Source of the DNA: a virus
DNA: 64,000 nucleotides
IMG/VR virus record: IMGVR_UViG_3300047281_000029
Location: 1-64,000 of that record
Strand: one strand, 5' to 3'
Position 1 is the first letter of the stretch; every line of letters begins with the position of its first letter. The translations under genes and the position numbers were made by a program. Shown here one piece after another: positions 21,154 through 30,800 of this stretch. The notes under the pieces were generated by a model, which saw only the letters and a program-made list of their open reading frames with translations, was not told the DNA's origin and did no database searches.

Positions 21154-21719
21154 TGAAATCCCCAAACATGTTCATCGTAAGACCTTTAAATGGAAGGAGA
21201 TACGATAATATAAAGAACATAGGAGGAATAGACTTAATCACTAGTGTATCTCAGGAAGACCACGAGTCATCAAATAGGTACGCTGAGGTAGTCGAAACAC
21301 CTATCAACTATTCAGGAGAAATAACTAAAGGAGACGTACTACTCGTGCATCATAACGTATTTAAGCTATACTATGATATGCGTGGTAGAGAGAAGAGTGG
21401 AGCGAGTTACTTCAAGGATGACTTATTCTTTGTAGACTACGAGCAGTTTTTTCTTTACAAGCATAACGATAAATGGAAGTCACATTCTAAGTATTGCTTT
21501 ATAAAACCTATAGAATCCAAGGAATCTATAATTAAAAAGAACTGCAAGGAGGAGCCTCTAGTAGGAACAATAGAATACATAAACGACGAGCTACTATCTC
21601 TTGGACTTAGTGTAGGAGATGAAATTGCATTTGAACCAGACAGTGAATATCCTTTTACTATAGAAGATCAAAAACTGTACAGGATGTTTACTAATAACAT
21701 CACACTTAAATGGAATTAA
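21153..21719 (+). CDS. Protein with two GroES-like halves (tentative), 188 aa
   Basis: Two segments resemble the GroES barrel. EITKGDVLLVHHNVFKLYY near residues 60-80 has the GDxVLxHHxxF form, and VGDEIAFEPDSEYPF, then QKLYRMFTNNITLKW, at the C-terminus has the GDxxxF...YxMxxxxI form. Such a double-barrel protein next to terminase genes is widespread in Bacteroidota phages as a conserved protein of unknown role. The GroES fold is my inference from pattern. It overlaps the next gene by 10 bases. Confidence 0.5.
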   Translation: MKSPNMFIVRPLNGRRYDNIKNIGGIDLITSVSQEDHESSNRYAEVVETPINYSGEITKGDVLLVHHNVFKLYYDMRGREKSGASYFKDDLFFVDYEQFFLYKHNDKWKSHSKYCFIKPIESKESIIKKNCKEEPLVGTIEYINDELLSLGLSVGDEIAFEPDSEYPFTIEDQKLYRMFTNNITLKWN

Positions 21720-21997
21720 AAGAAATTAAATTACAAATAATCGAGGCTGGAGAGAAGGCTGTAATGGAACTTATTAAGGTTGCATCAGATCAGATACTAA
21801 AGCCAATCGATGACGGTACTGACTTAGCGGCAGATAAACTAAAGAATGCCGCTTCGGCTAAGAAGTTAGCTATCTTTGACGCATTTGAAATTCTAAATAG
21901 GATTGAATCTGAAAGAGAGAAGCTAAACGAGGATCCAAAGGAAGCCGAGAAGCCAGAACCTAAAATACAAGGATTTGCAGAAAAAAGATCAAAATAA
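21710..21997 (+). CDS. Terminase small-subunit candidate, 95 aa
   Basis: Starts MELKEIKLQIIEAGEKAVME. All helical, with AADKLKNAASAKKLAIFDAF near residue 40, a segment repeatedly found just upstream of large terminases in Bacteroidota phages. The C-terminus is charged and Pro-rich. No clear helix-turn-helix. Assigned mainly by position: it overlaps the large terminase gene by 23 bases. Confidence 0.5.
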   Translation: MELKEIKLQIIEAGEKAVMELIKVASDQILKPIDDGTDLAADKLKNAASAKKLAIFDAFEILNRIESEREKLNEDPKEAEKPEPKIQGFAEKRSK

Positions 21998-24221
21998 CTT
22001 ATACTCAGTAGTTAGGAACCATATTCCTGCCAGCACCTTGTCAATTAAAAATAAGAAGGCTAGTTGGGAGTACGGATATGACGAGAAGTATGACATGATC
22101 GTTATATCAAAGAACGGTACTATCGGAGAGGTGTATAATGTTAATGGGCTATTCATTGCTCTACCTGCAACTCCTGATGACGTTTACTCAAGAGATAAGA
22201 AGAAAGAGAATCAGTACTGGCAGCCTTTCGAATATCCAAAAGAACTTGATAAGATAAAGTCTATATTCCAATGGCATAACACTCCTAGTGAGTTTAAGTC
22301 CAAGTGGGTAGACTATATTGAGAAGGAGTTTGACAGGAGAGAGAATGGATTCTTCTTCATGAACAATGGGGTTGAGACTTACATGACAGGATCTCACTAC
22401 ATGTACTGTCAGTGGACTAAGATTGACGTTGGACTTCCTGATTTCAGGGAGGCTAATAGGATATTTTTTATTTACTGGGAGGCGTGCAAGGCAGACCCTA
22501 GATGCTTTGGAATGGTGTACCTTAAGATTAGACGTTCTGGGTTTTCATTTATGGCTTCATCTGAGGCTGTAAATATTGGAACACTTGCTAAGGACGCTAG
22601 GATTGGTATACAATCTAAGACAGGGGGAGATGCTAAGACAATGTTTACAAACAAGGTGGTTCCTATATCTAGTAACCTACCGTTCTTCTTCAAGCCTATC
22701 ATGGATGGTATGGACAAGCCTAAGACTGAACTAGCCTTTAGGGTTCCTGCGTCTAAGATTACTAAGAAGAATATGTACGATGATTCTGAAGCAGAGCTTG
22801 AAGGATTGGATACATCTATTGACTGGAAGAATACAGCGGACAACAGCTATGATGGGGAGAAACTAATATACTTAGTTGAGGACGAGTCTGGTAAGTTGGA
22901 AGCTCCTAATAATATATTGAACGGATGGCGAGTTAGAAAGACCTGTCTTCGTTTAGGTAGTAGAATTATCGGTAAGTGTATGATGGGATCTACTCCTAAC
23001 GCACTTGCTAAGGGTGGTGCTAACTTTAAGAAGCTATACGAGGACTCTAACATAAAGACTCGTAATGATAATGGACAGACTAAGTCTGGTATGTACTCAC
23101 TGTACATTCCAATGGAGTGGAACTTTGAGGGGTATATAGATAGATACGGAATGCCTGTATTTAGAAAGCCTGAGTCACCTATAACAGGAATTGATGGTAG
23201 ACCTATTAATAATGGAGCTATAGACTACTGGGAGAATGAGGTTGCATCATTAAAGAATGACGCTGATGCCCTTAATGAGTTTTACAGACAGTTCTCCAGA
23301 ACAGAGTCTCACGCGTTCAGAGATGAGAGCAAGGCTTCATTGTTCAACTTAACAAAGATCTATCAGCAGATAGACTATAATGACTCTCTAATTAGAGATC
23401 AGATACTAACTAGAGGATCGTTTCACTGGAAGAACGGAGAAAAGGACACTCAGGTTGTATGGACTCCAGATCCAAGGGGTAGATTCTTGGTGTCGTGGAT
23501 TCCAAATACAGCAATGCAGAATCAAGTAATTTATAAAAATGGAAATAAGTACCCTGGTAATGAGCACATTGGTGCTTTTGGCTGTGACCCTTACGATATA
23601 TCCGGAACTGTCGGAGGAGGAGGATCCAACGGATCTCTACATGGACTTACTAAGTTTAATATGGATAATGCTCCTAGTAACCATTTTTTCCTTGAGTACA
23701 TAGCTCGTCCACAGACGGCAGAGATATTCTTTGAAGAGGTTCTTATGGCTTGCATATTTTATGGAATGCCTATCTTAGTTGAAAACAATAAGCCAAGGCT
23801 GTTGTATCACTTTAAAAATCGTGGCTATAGAGGGTTTTCAATGAACAGACCTGATAAGCACTTTACTAACCTATCTAAGACTGAAAGAGAGCTTGGTGGA
23901 ATACCTAACTCCTCTGAAGATGTTAAGCAATCACATGCTGCTGCTATTCAATCTTATATAGAAAAGTATGTAGGAATGGATACTGAAGGTACATACAGAG
24001 ACTCTGACGAGATGGGTGATATGTACTTTACTAGAACGATAGAAGAATGGGCTAAATTTGATATAAATAATAGAACTAAATTTGATGCTGCAATTAGCTC
24101 TGGACTAGCTATTATGGCTAATCAAAAGAACTTATACTTAGCGGCAAAGAAAGAGTCGAAAATAAGTGTTAATTTTGCAAAGTATAATAACTCAGGAACT
24201 AGAAGTGAACTTATTAGATAA
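21975..24221 (+). CDS. terL: Terminase large subunit (DNA packaging ATPase and nuclease), 748 aa
   Basis: 748 residues, starting at a TTG inside the end of the previous gene; the next Met (residue 41) would remove the conserved N-terminus. A degenerate Walker A (KIRRSGFSF, about 183-191) resembles crAss-like terminases, whose P-loop has an RR-GF form. Walker B is LIYLVEDES (about 296-304), with MGSTPN as coupling motif near 337. The RNase H-like nuclease begins at FGCDPYD (about 534), with further acidic sites in VENNK and the C-terminal region. It pumps DNA into the prohead at the portal vertex and cuts concatemers. Cut type (cos, pac or terminal repeat) cannot be told. Confidence 0.93.
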   Translation: MQKKDQNNLYSVVRNHIPASTLSIKNKKASWEYGYDEKYDMIVISKNGTIGEVYNVNGLFIALPATPDDVYSRDKKKENQYWQPFEYPKELDKIKSIFQWHNTPSEFKSKWVDYIEKEFDRRENGFFFMNNGVETYMTGSHYMYCQWTKIDVGLPDFREANRIFFIYWEACKADPRCFGMVYLKIRRSGFSFMASSEAVNIGTLAKDARIGIQSKTGGDAKTMFTNKVVPISSNLPFFFKPIMDGMDKPKTELAFRVPASKITKKNMYDDSEAELEGLDTSIDWKNTADNSYDGEKLIYLVEDESGKLEAPNNILNGWRVRKTCLRLGSRIIGKCMMGSTPNALAKGGANFKKLYEDSNIKTRNDNGQTKSGMYSLYIPMEWNFEGYIDRYGMPVFRKPESPITGIDGRPINNGAIDYWENEVASLKNDADALNEFYRQFSRTESHAFRDESKASLFNLTKIYQQIDYNDSLIRDQILTRGSFHWKNGEKDTQVVWTPDPRGRFLVSWIPNTAMQNQVIYKNGNKYPGNEHIGAFGCDPYDISGTVGGGGSNGSLHGLTKFNMDNAPSNHFFLEYIARPQTAEIFFEEVLMACIFYGMPILVENNKPRLLYHFKNRGYRGFSMNRPDKHFTNLSKTERELGGIPNSSEDVKQSHAAAIQSYIEKYVGMDTEGTYRDSDEMGDMYFTRTIEEWAKFDINNRTKFDAAISSGLAIMANQKNLYLAAKKESKISVNFAKYNNSGTRSELIR

Positions 24222-26657
24222 ATGAAAGACGTAAAAATAAATATACCTGCAACTGCTTTTCCAAACCAGTTTGCTTCAGACAAAGAAAAGGAAACCTTTG
24301 AGTATGGATTGCAGATATCACAAAGTATTCAGTACGAGTGGTTTAGAAAAGACGGGAATAACTCAAGATTCTACGATCAGTGGGGTAACTTCCATAAATT
24401 AAGATTATACGCAAGGGGTGAGCAGTCTATAGGTAAGTATAAGGATCAGATAGCCGTTGATGGTGACTTATCTCATACTAACCTTGACTTTACTCCGGTA
24501 CCTATTATACCTAAGTTCGTTGACATTGTTGTTAACGGAATGAATGACAGATTGTTTAAGCCTAAGGCATACGCTCAGGATGCGATGTCTACTGATAAAA
24601 GATCTAAGTATCAGGACATGATACAGGCTGATATGGTATCTAAGGATATGCTACTTCAAGTTAAGGAGCAGTTCGGTGTTAACGCATTCGATACTAATCC
24701 TGACGACCTTCCTGAGAATGACGAGGAGCTTTCATTGCACATGCAGCTTAAATACAAGCCAGCTATTGAGATAGCTGAAGAGGAAGCTATCAATACTGTA
24801 TTTGACGAGAATAAATATAATGAGACTAGAAAGAGAGTAGACTATGACATAGCAACTATTGGTGTTGGTATGGCTAAGCATATGTTCCTTCCTGGTGACG
24901 GAGTAAGAATTGAGTACGTTGACCCTGCTAATGTAGTGTATAGCTATACTGAGGATCCTTACTTTAAAGACTGCTTCTATTGGGGAGAAATTAAAACTGT
25001 GCCTATTACAGAGTTAGTTAAAATTGATCCTACACTTACAAACGAAGACTTAGCTGAAATATCAAAGTATAGCCAGTCATGGTATGACTATTACAACTCA
25101 GCTCAGTTCTATAATAATAGCTTGTTCAGTAATGATACAGCTACTTTATTATATGTAAACTACAAAACAACTAAAAAGATAGTATACAAGAAAAAGATAC
25201 TTGAAGACGGAAGTTTTAAAATGATAGAAAAGGACGATACATTCAATCCACCACAAGAGATGATGGATGAAGGTCGTTTTGAAAAGATTGAGAAGACTAT
25301 TGACGTTTGGTATGATGGTGTGATGGTTATGGGTACTAATATTATGTTGAAGTGGGAACTATCTCGCAACATGGTTAGACCTAAGTCAGCTTCACAGCAC
25401 GCAATTCCTAACTACATAGCTGTAGCACCAAGAATGTACAAAGGGAACATTGAATCTCTTGTGAAGAGAATGATCCCTTTTGCAGACTTGATTCAAATGA
25501 CTCACTTAAAATTACAACAAGTAATTGCTAAGGTTGTTCCTGATGGTGTATTTATTGACGCTGACGGATTGAACGAGGTTGATCTTGGTAATGGTGCAGC
25601 ATATAATCCTGAAGACGCATTAAGACTATACTTCCAGACGGGTAGTGTAATTGGTAGAAGCTATACAGGTGACGGAGAATTTAATAATGCTAGGGTTCCT
25701 ATTCAAGAGCTTAATTCTAATAGTGGACAAGGTAAGATTTCTAGTTTAGTCGCTAGTTATAATCACTACCTAAGCATGATTAGAGATGTTACAGGATTAA
25801 ATGAGGCTAGAGACGGATCGAATCCAGACCCTAACTCATTGGTTGGTGTACAGAAGTTAGCCGCTCTTAATTCAAATACTGCTACTAGACACATATTAGA
25901 GTCTAGTTTATTTATCACTAAGTCGTTAGCTGAGGCTATCTCGTACAGGGTAGCTGATATCTTAGAATACTCTGACTTTAAAGAAGAGTTTATCAATCAA
26001 ATTGGTAAGTACAATGTAGGTATATTAGATGAGATTAAAGACCTATACTTATATGACTTTGGTATCTTTATCGAGGTGTCACCAGACGAAGAAGAGAAGG
26101 CTCAGCTAGAACAAAACATTAGCCTAGCATTATCTCGTGACTCTATCTATTTAGAGGATGCAATTGACATTAGAGAGATGCGAAACCTTAAGCTAGCTAA
26201 TCAGTTACTTAAGCTTAAGAGAAAGAAGAAGGAAGAGCAGATTCAAAAGAATGAGCAGGCTAAGCAAGAAATGCAAGGTCAAATCCAAATGCAATCACAG
26301 CAGATGGCAGCTCAGACAGCAATGCAGAACATACAAGCAGAAACTCAATCTAAAATGCAGATCAAGCAGGCAGAGGTTGCTTATGAAATTGAGAAGATGA
26401 AGAGCGAGGCTCAATTGAAGATGGAGTTGATGCAGTTAGAATTCCAAATGCAGATGCAGCTTAAAGGGGTTGAGATGGAAACAACTAAGACTAAGGAGCA
26501 ATTAAAAGAAGAGGCTAAGGATAAGCGTATTAGCTTGCAAAATACACAGCAGTCTAAGCTAATCGATCAGCGTAAGAATAACTTACCTCCGATGACATTT
26601 GAATCTAACGACGATAGCTTGGATGGGTTTGACCTAGCTGAGTTCGAGCCTAGATAA
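24222..26657 (+). CDS. Portal protein, 811 aa
   Basis: Starts directly after the terminase stop. The length matches the large portals (about 800 aa) of crAss-like and related Bacteroidota phages. The N-terminal region has the RFYDQWGNFHKLRLYARGEQ type motif, the middle has VDPANVVYSYTEDP, and a YNHYLSMIRDVTGLNEARDG helix region precedes the tunnel helices. Residues about 660-770 form a long Gln/Met/Glu-rich coiled coil. The portal is the dodecameric DNA gate of the head. Assignment rests on position between terminase and capsid and on the motif pattern. Confidence 0.88.
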   Translation: MKDVKINIPATAFPNQFASDKEKETFEYGLQISQSIQYEWFRKDGNNSRFYDQWGNFHKLRLYARGEQSIGKYKDQIAVDGDLSHTNLDFTPVPIIPKFVDIVVNGMNDRLFKPKAYAQDAMSTDKRSKYQDMIQADMVSKDMLLQVKEQFGVNAFDTNPDDLPENDEELSLHMQLKYKPAIEIAEEEAINTVFDENKYNETRKRVDYDIATIGVGMAKHMFLPGDGVRIEYVDPANVVYSYTEDPYFKDCFYWGEIKTVPITELVKIDPTLTNEDLAEISKYSQSWYDYYNSAQFYNNSLFSNDTATLLYVNYKTTKKIVYKKKILEDGSFKMIEKDDTFNPPQEMMDEGRFEKIEKTIDVWYDGVMVMGTNIMLKWELSRNMVRPKSASQHAIPNYIAVAPRMYKGNIESLVKRMIPFADLIQMTHLKLQQVIAKVVPDGVFIDADGLNEVDLGNGAAYNPEDALRLYFQTGSVIGRSYTGDGEFNNARVPIQELNSNSGQGKISSLVASYNHYLSMIRDVTGLNEARDGSNPDPNSLVGVQKLAALNSNTATRHILESSLFITKSLAEAISYRVADILEYSDFKEEFINQIGKYNVGILDEIKDLYLYDFGIFIEVSPDEEEKAQLEQNISLALSRDSIYLEDAIDIREMRNLKLANQLLKLKRKKKEEQIQKNEQAKQEMQGQIQMQSQQMAAQTAMQNIQAETQSKMQIKQAEVAYEIEKMKSEAQLKMELMQLEFQMQMQLKGVEMETTKTKEQLKEEAKDKRISLQNTQQSKLIDQRKNNLPPMTFESNDDSLDGFDLAEFEPR

Positions 26658-26674
26658 TATAATATAATAATAAT

Positions 26675-26682
26675 TAACTTTG
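26675..26682 (+). promoter_or_regulatory. Promoter -7 box TAACTTTG before scaffold and capsid
   Basis: Lies 16 bases before the ATG at 26699; the leader AAAAAATTAAATCAA matches those after the boxes at 7415 and 20638. It would boost scaffold and major capsid expression. Confidence 0.65.
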
Positions 26683-26698
26683 CAAAAAATTAAATCAA

Positions 26699-27808
26699 AT
26701 GGAAAACACTTTCACTGTAAGGGACTTAGGTGTCGCCGAGCAAAAATCAGTACAGGAAGTTGAACAAGAGTTATTGGCTAAGCATGAAGAAAGCATTGCA
26801 GAACCAGCACAAGTAGAAGTTCAATCAGAACCTGAAGTAGAAGTAGAATTACCAGCCGAGCCAACAAAGGCAGAGCTACAAGATGACGACGTTCTTTCAT
26901 ATATTAAAAACAGATACGGAAAAGAGGTAAACTCCATCAATGATCTTTTCGCAGAAAGAGAAGAAAAGAAAGAGGACTTACCTGAAGACGTAGCTGCATA
27001 TTTCAAATACAAAAAAGAAACGGGTCGTGGAATTGAAGATTTTGTTAAACTAAACAAGAACTTTGACGACATGGATCCAAACGATTTATTAGTTGAGTAC
27101 TACTCTCAAACAGAAGAGGACTTAGATAGAGATGATATCCAGTATATGATCGAGGATAAGTTTGATTACGATGAGGATCTTGATGACCCAAAGGAAATTA
27201 AGAAGAAGGAAATAGCTAAGAAAAAAGAGCTTGCTAAAGCTAAGAAGTTTTTTGATGAGTATAAAGAAACTTATAAGACGCCTCTTGAGTCAAAAGGTGG
27301 ATTGGTTTCAGATGACGAAAAAGAAACGTACGAGGCTTACAAGAAATACGTTCAAGATTCCAATAGTCAACAGGAAGAGAATCAAAGAAAGTCTCAATAC
27401 TTTCAAAAGAAAACTGAAGAACTTTTTTCAGATGAATTCAAAGGTTTTGATTTCAATGTCGGAGATAAGAGCATTAAGTTTTTACCAGGGGATGTAGCAG
27501 AGACAAAAAGAGCCCAATCAGATGTGGTTAATTTCATATCTAAGTATTTAGATGCGGATGGGTTGATTTCAGATCACGTTGGTTATCATCGTTCATTAGC
27601 CGCGGCAATGAATCCAGAAAAAATGGCTAAGTTCTTTTATGAACAAGGTAGAGCAGAGGCGTTATTAGATAACACCAAAAAAATTAAAAATATCGATATG
27701 GAGATGAGAAATGCTCCTCAATCAATTGCTCAGTCTGGATTTAAAGTAGTAGCTTCTGACAACGATAGCGGAAGAGGACTAAGAATAAAAAGTAATAAAA
27801 ATAACTAA
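26699..27808 (+). CDS. Scaffold or capsid-assembly protein, 369 aa
   Basis: Very rich in Glu, Lys and Asp. Residues 1-60 are a low-complexity acidic stretch (EVEVELPAEPTKAELQDDDV). Charged helices and coiled coil follow in the middle (KKELAKAKKFFDEYKETYK), and a more ordered C-terminal part (EKMAKFFYEQGRAEALLDNT) ends in a basic tail (GRGLRIKSNKNN). This is the classic composition of scaffolds, which bind the inside of the capsid through a basic C-terminal tail. The gene lies directly before the major capsid gene. No protease motif seen. Confidence 0.75.
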   Translation: MENTFTVRDLGVAEQKSVQEVEQELLAKHEESIAEPAQVEVQSEPEVEVELPAEPTKAELQDDDVLSYIKNRYGKEVNSINDLFAEREEKKEDLPEDVAAYFKYKKETGRGIEDFVKLNKNFDDMDPNDLLVEYYSQTEEDLDRDDIQYMIEDKFDYDEDLDDPKEIKKKEIAKKKELAKAKKFFDEYKETYKTPLESKGGLVSDDEKETYEAYKKYVQDSNSQQEENQRKSQYFQKKTEELFSDEFKGFDFNVGDKSIKFLPGDVAETKRAQSDVVNFISKYLDADGLISDHVGYHRSLAAAMNPEKMAKFFYEQGRAEALLDNTKKIKNIDMEMRNAPQSIAQSGFKVVASDNDSGRGLRIKSNKNN

Positions 27809-27822
27809 AAAAAACTAAAAAA

Positions 27823-29223
27823 ATGGCAGGATCAGTACAGCCAACCCCAGGGTTCGCATTACAACCTAGTGCTACAAGACAAACTTTAAGCACTAACTAC
27901 ATTACAAATTTTGACTTCTTGAATCAGTATCTTCCTGATACTTATGAAAAAGAATTCGAACGTTACGGAAATCGTTCAGTTGCATCTTTCTTAAGAGCAG
28001 TTGGAGCTGAGATGCCGTCTAACTCAGACCTTATCAAATGGGCAGAGCAAGGTCGTCTTCACACTAAATACATCGACTGTTCGTCTGATGCTGCTGTTGG
28101 TGGAGATACTGCTACAATTACAGTTGATGATGCTTTAACAGGATCTATCGCTTTCAAACCAGGGCAAACAGTTTTCTTATCAGATAACGCTGCTGCTGCT
28201 AACTCTAACAAAGCTATCATTACTTCAGTAGATTATGCTGCTGGTACTTTTGATGTTGCTTACTACGAAGCTGCTGGTCAATCTTTTGCTGCTACTGCTA
28301 CAGTAACTGCTTTTGTTTATGGTTCTGAATTCAAAAAAGGAACTGAAGGTCAAACTGAATCTTTAGAGGCTCAAGACGATATATTCGAAAACAGCCCAAT
28401 CATCATCAAAGAGAAGTACGCTGTTTCTGGATCTGACATGGCTCAAATCGGATGGGTTGAAGTAACTACTGAAAATGGAGCTACTGGATACTTATGGTAC
28501 ATTAAATCTGAGCACGAAACTCGTTTGCGTTTCGAAGATTACTTAGAAATGTCTATGATCGAAGCTGTACCTGCTGAAGCTAATTCAGGAGCTATCGCTA
28601 ACACTGCTTTTGGAAACAAAGGATCAGAAGGTTTATTCTACGCTGTAGGACAAAGAGGTAACGTATGGGCTGGTGGAAATCCAACTGCATTATCTGACTT
28701 TGACGCTATCATCCAACGTTTGGACAAACAAGGAGCTATCGAAGAAAACGTATTGTTCTTGAACCGTCAGTTCTCTTTCGATATCGACGATATGTTGGCT
28801 GCTCAAAACTCTTACGGTGCTAATGGTACTTCTTATGGTTTGTTTGACAACGATAAAGATATGGCATTGAACTTAGGATTTACAGGTTTCCGTAGAGGTT
28901 ACGATTTCTACAAAACTGACTGGAAATACTTGAACGACGCTACACTTAGAGGTGGAGTAGTTGGTGGAGCTATTAATGGTGTATTAGTTCCTGCTGGATC
29001 TACTACTGTTTACGATCAAGTTCTTGGTAAAAACGCTAAACGTCCATTCTTACACGTTCGTTATAGAGCTTCTGAGACTGAAGACAGACGTTACAAAACT
29101 TGGATTACTGGTTCTGCTGGTGGAGCACAAACTTCTAGCTTAGATGCTATGGAAGTTCACTTCTTGTCAGAAAGAGCTTTATGTACTTTAGGTGCTAACA
29201 ACTTCTTCTTGTTCGAGAACTAG
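27823..29223 (+). CDS. Major capsid protein, 466 aa
   Basis: Starts MAGSVQPTPGFALQPSATRQ. Residues 30-90 hold FDFLNQYLPDTYEKEFERYG, then FLRAVGAEMPSNSDLIKWAE, the N-arm and E-loop-like region of HK97-fold capsids in Bacteroidota phages. The rest alternates Ala/Gly/Thr-rich strands with an RLDKQGAIEENVLFLNRQ segment (helix 5 region). Codon use is the most host-like of the window (many GCT, AAC, GAA codons), as expected for the most expressed gene. It is followed at once by a strong terminator. Confidence 0.9.
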   Translation: MAGSVQPTPGFALQPSATRQTLSTNYITNFDFLNQYLPDTYEKEFERYGNRSVASFLRAVGAEMPSNSDLIKWAEQGRLHTKYIDCSSDAAVGGDTATITVDDALTGSIAFKPGQTVFLSDNAAAANSNKAIITSVDYAAGTFDVAYYEAAGQSFAATATVTAFVYGSEFKKGTEGQTESLEAQDDIFENSPIIIKEKYAVSGSDMAQIGWVEVTTENGATGYLWYIKSEHETRLRFEDYLEMSMIEAVPAEANSGAIANTAFGNKGSEGLFYAVGQRGNVWAGGNPTALSDFDAIIQRLDKQGAIEENVLFLNRQFSFDIDDMLAAQNSYGANGTSYGLFDNDKDMALNLGFTGFRRGYDFYKTDWKYLNDATLRGGVVGGAINGVLVPAGSTTVYDQVLGKNAKRPFLHVRYRASETEDRRYKTWITGSAGGAQTSSLDAMEVHFLSERALCTLGANNFFLFEN

Positions 29224-29238
29224 AAAATAGTTATAATA

Positions 29239-29270
29239 AACCAGGGTGTAACAGCCCTGGTTATTTTTTT
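29239..29270 (+). terminator. Terminator after the major capsid gene
   Basis: AACCAGGG pairs with CCCTGGTT around an 8-base loop, followed by A and seven T. Confidence 0.88.
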
Positions 29271-29289
29271 AAAATTTAAATCTTATCAA

Positions 29290-30030
29290 ATGAAAAATCA
29301 AGCTATGCCCGTAGACAAGATCTACGTACTTAAGAAAAAACACACTCCGTTATCCTACATGTTGTCATCTAGAAATACTCATAGAGCACCATTGTTATAC
29401 TTCGACGGACAATCAAACAGACCTTTAAGATATGCAGTTAACCAGAAGAGTCCTTTCGAAGACGAACAGGATGGTAACGCTATTTTAGAACCTATTGTAT
29501 TTGTGGATGGAGCCTTAAAGGTTTCTAAAACAAATCCTGTTTTACAAAAATTCTTAGAACTACACCCAGGTAATGGTAATGTATTCGAGGAAGTTAATAC
29601 AGAGAAGGATGCTTCTTCTGATATTGATAAGTTAACAAGTGAATTAGATGCTCAGATTGCTGCTAGAGATTTAGATATTGACTCATTAGAGGCTGTAGCT
29701 AGAGTTCTATTAGGATCTAAGATCGAAAAAATGTCTACTGCTGAATTAAAGAGAGACGTATTTGTATACGCAAGAAACTATCCAACCTCATTCTTAGAGA
29801 TGTTGAATGATCCAATGCTACAGTTACGTAATACTTGTGCTAAATTCTTCGAGTACGACTTGTTAAAGATGAAGAATAAGAATAGAGATATTTACTTCAA
29901 TCTTCCACAAAACAAGAAAAAATTATTGACTGTCCCATTCGGAGAGAATCATATTTACATATTAGCTTCTTACCTACAAACAGATGAAGGTATTGAAGTG
30001 TTGAGATTACTTGAGAATAAAATCGAGTAA
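29290..30030 (+). CDS. Head-associated protein, 246 aa
   Basis: Starts MKNQAMPVDKIYVLKKKHTP. The N-terminal 75 residues are a beta domain (LSYMLSSRNTHRAPLLYFDG, EPIVFVDGALKV), followed by an acidic linker and a helical C-terminal domain. The SYMLxSR..R.PLLxFD pattern is one I recall next to capsid genes in Bacteroidota phages. It is likely a head-completion or vertex protein. No enzyme motif. Confidence 0.6.
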   Translation: MKNQAMPVDKIYVLKKKHTPLSYMLSSRNTHRAPLLYFDGQSNRPLRYAVNQKSPFEDEQDGNAILEPIVFVDGALKVSKTNPVLQKFLELHPGNGNVFEEVNTEKDASSDIDKLTSELDAQIAARDLDIDSLEAVARVLLGSKIEKMSTAELKRDVFVYARNYPTSFLEMLNDPMLQLRNTCAKFFEYDLLKMKNKNRDIYFNLPQNKKKLLTVPFGENHIYILASYLQTDEGIEVLRLLENKIE

Positions 30031-30055
30031 ATTACTTTTCTTTTCATGCTTAAAG

Positions 30056-30082
30056 GCGCTCTTTTACGGGGCGCTTTTTTTT
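30056..30082 (+). terminator. Terminator
   Basis: GCGCTC pairs with GGGCGC (one G-U) around a 7-base loop, followed by eight T. A promoter box follows 2 bases later. Confidence 0.85.
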
Positions 30083-30084
30083 AT

Positions 30085-30092
30085 TATCTTTG
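30085..30092 (+). promoter_or_regulatory. Promoter -7 box TATCTTTG of the ring-protein operon
   Basis: Lies 16 bases before the ATG at 30109 and immediately after a terminator, so the ring and tail genes are a separate transcription unit. Confidence 0.65.
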
Positions 30093-30108
30093 TAAAAAGT
30101 TTTTAAGA

Positions 30109-30798
30109 ATGATAAACTCAGTAAGAAATACTGTGCTGTCTGTAGCTAACAAGAATAATTTTGGGTATATTACTCCGGATGACTTCAACTTGTATGCTAA
30201 GCAAGCTCAATTAGATATATTTGAAGACTACTTCTATCAGTATAATACATGGATACTAAAGCAGAACGCTAGACAGTCAGGAAGCGGATACGCTGATATT
30301 GTAAAGAACGTAGAAGAGGTTATTGATAGCCTATCTTCAACAGCCACATTGACATACTCGTCTCCTACATTTAATTTACCTAGTGATTTTTACTATTTAA
30401 ATACAGTAAGATACGGATCAAAAGAAATTGACAGGGTATCACAAGATAAGATACTTAATCTACTTTCATCTAATCTAACATCTCCGTCGGTACTTTATCC
30501 TGCGTATATCTTAGAGGGTGACAGTATCAAGGTATACCCAACATCTATAGTCTCAAATGTTAGTACTCAGTACATTAGATACCCTAGGGATCCTAAGTGG
30601 ACGTATACTTCATTACTAGGAGGAGAGCCGTTGTTTAATCAATCAGCATCTGACTATCAGGACTTTGAATTACCACTAACAGACGAGCCTTTACTAACGG
30701 CTAAGATACTTCAGTTCGCTGGTATATCTATTAGAGAAGCAGATGTATTCTCATTCGGAACAAGTGAAGAAGTTAAGAATCAACAAACTCAAGGATAA
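30109..30798 (+). CDS. Head-tail ring (adaptor) protein 1, 229 aa
   Basis: Start chosen at MINSVRNTVLSVANKNNFGY, downstream of the promoter; an upstream in-frame Met lies in the terminator. Helical N-terminus with PDDFNLYAKQAQLDIFEDYF, then LPSDFYYLNTVRYGSKEIDR and a beta part. Adaptors of crAss-like phages have this layout (YxTPxxFNxyAxxAQ...LPxDfyyl), and they sit below the portal. The pair with the next gene fits the two-ring neck of these phages. Confidence 0.75.
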   Translation: MINSVRNTVLSVANKNNFGYITPDDFNLYAKQAQLDIFEDYFYQYNTWILKQNARQSGSGYADIVKNVEEVIDSLSSTATLTYSSPTFNLPSDFYYLNTVRYGSKEIDRVSQDKILNLLSSNLTSPSVLYPAYILEGDSIKVYPTSIVSNVSTQYIRYPRDPKWTYTSLLGGEPLFNQSASDYQDFELPLTDEPLLTAKILQFAGISIREADVFSFGTSEEVKNQQTQG

Positions 30799-30800
30799 TA

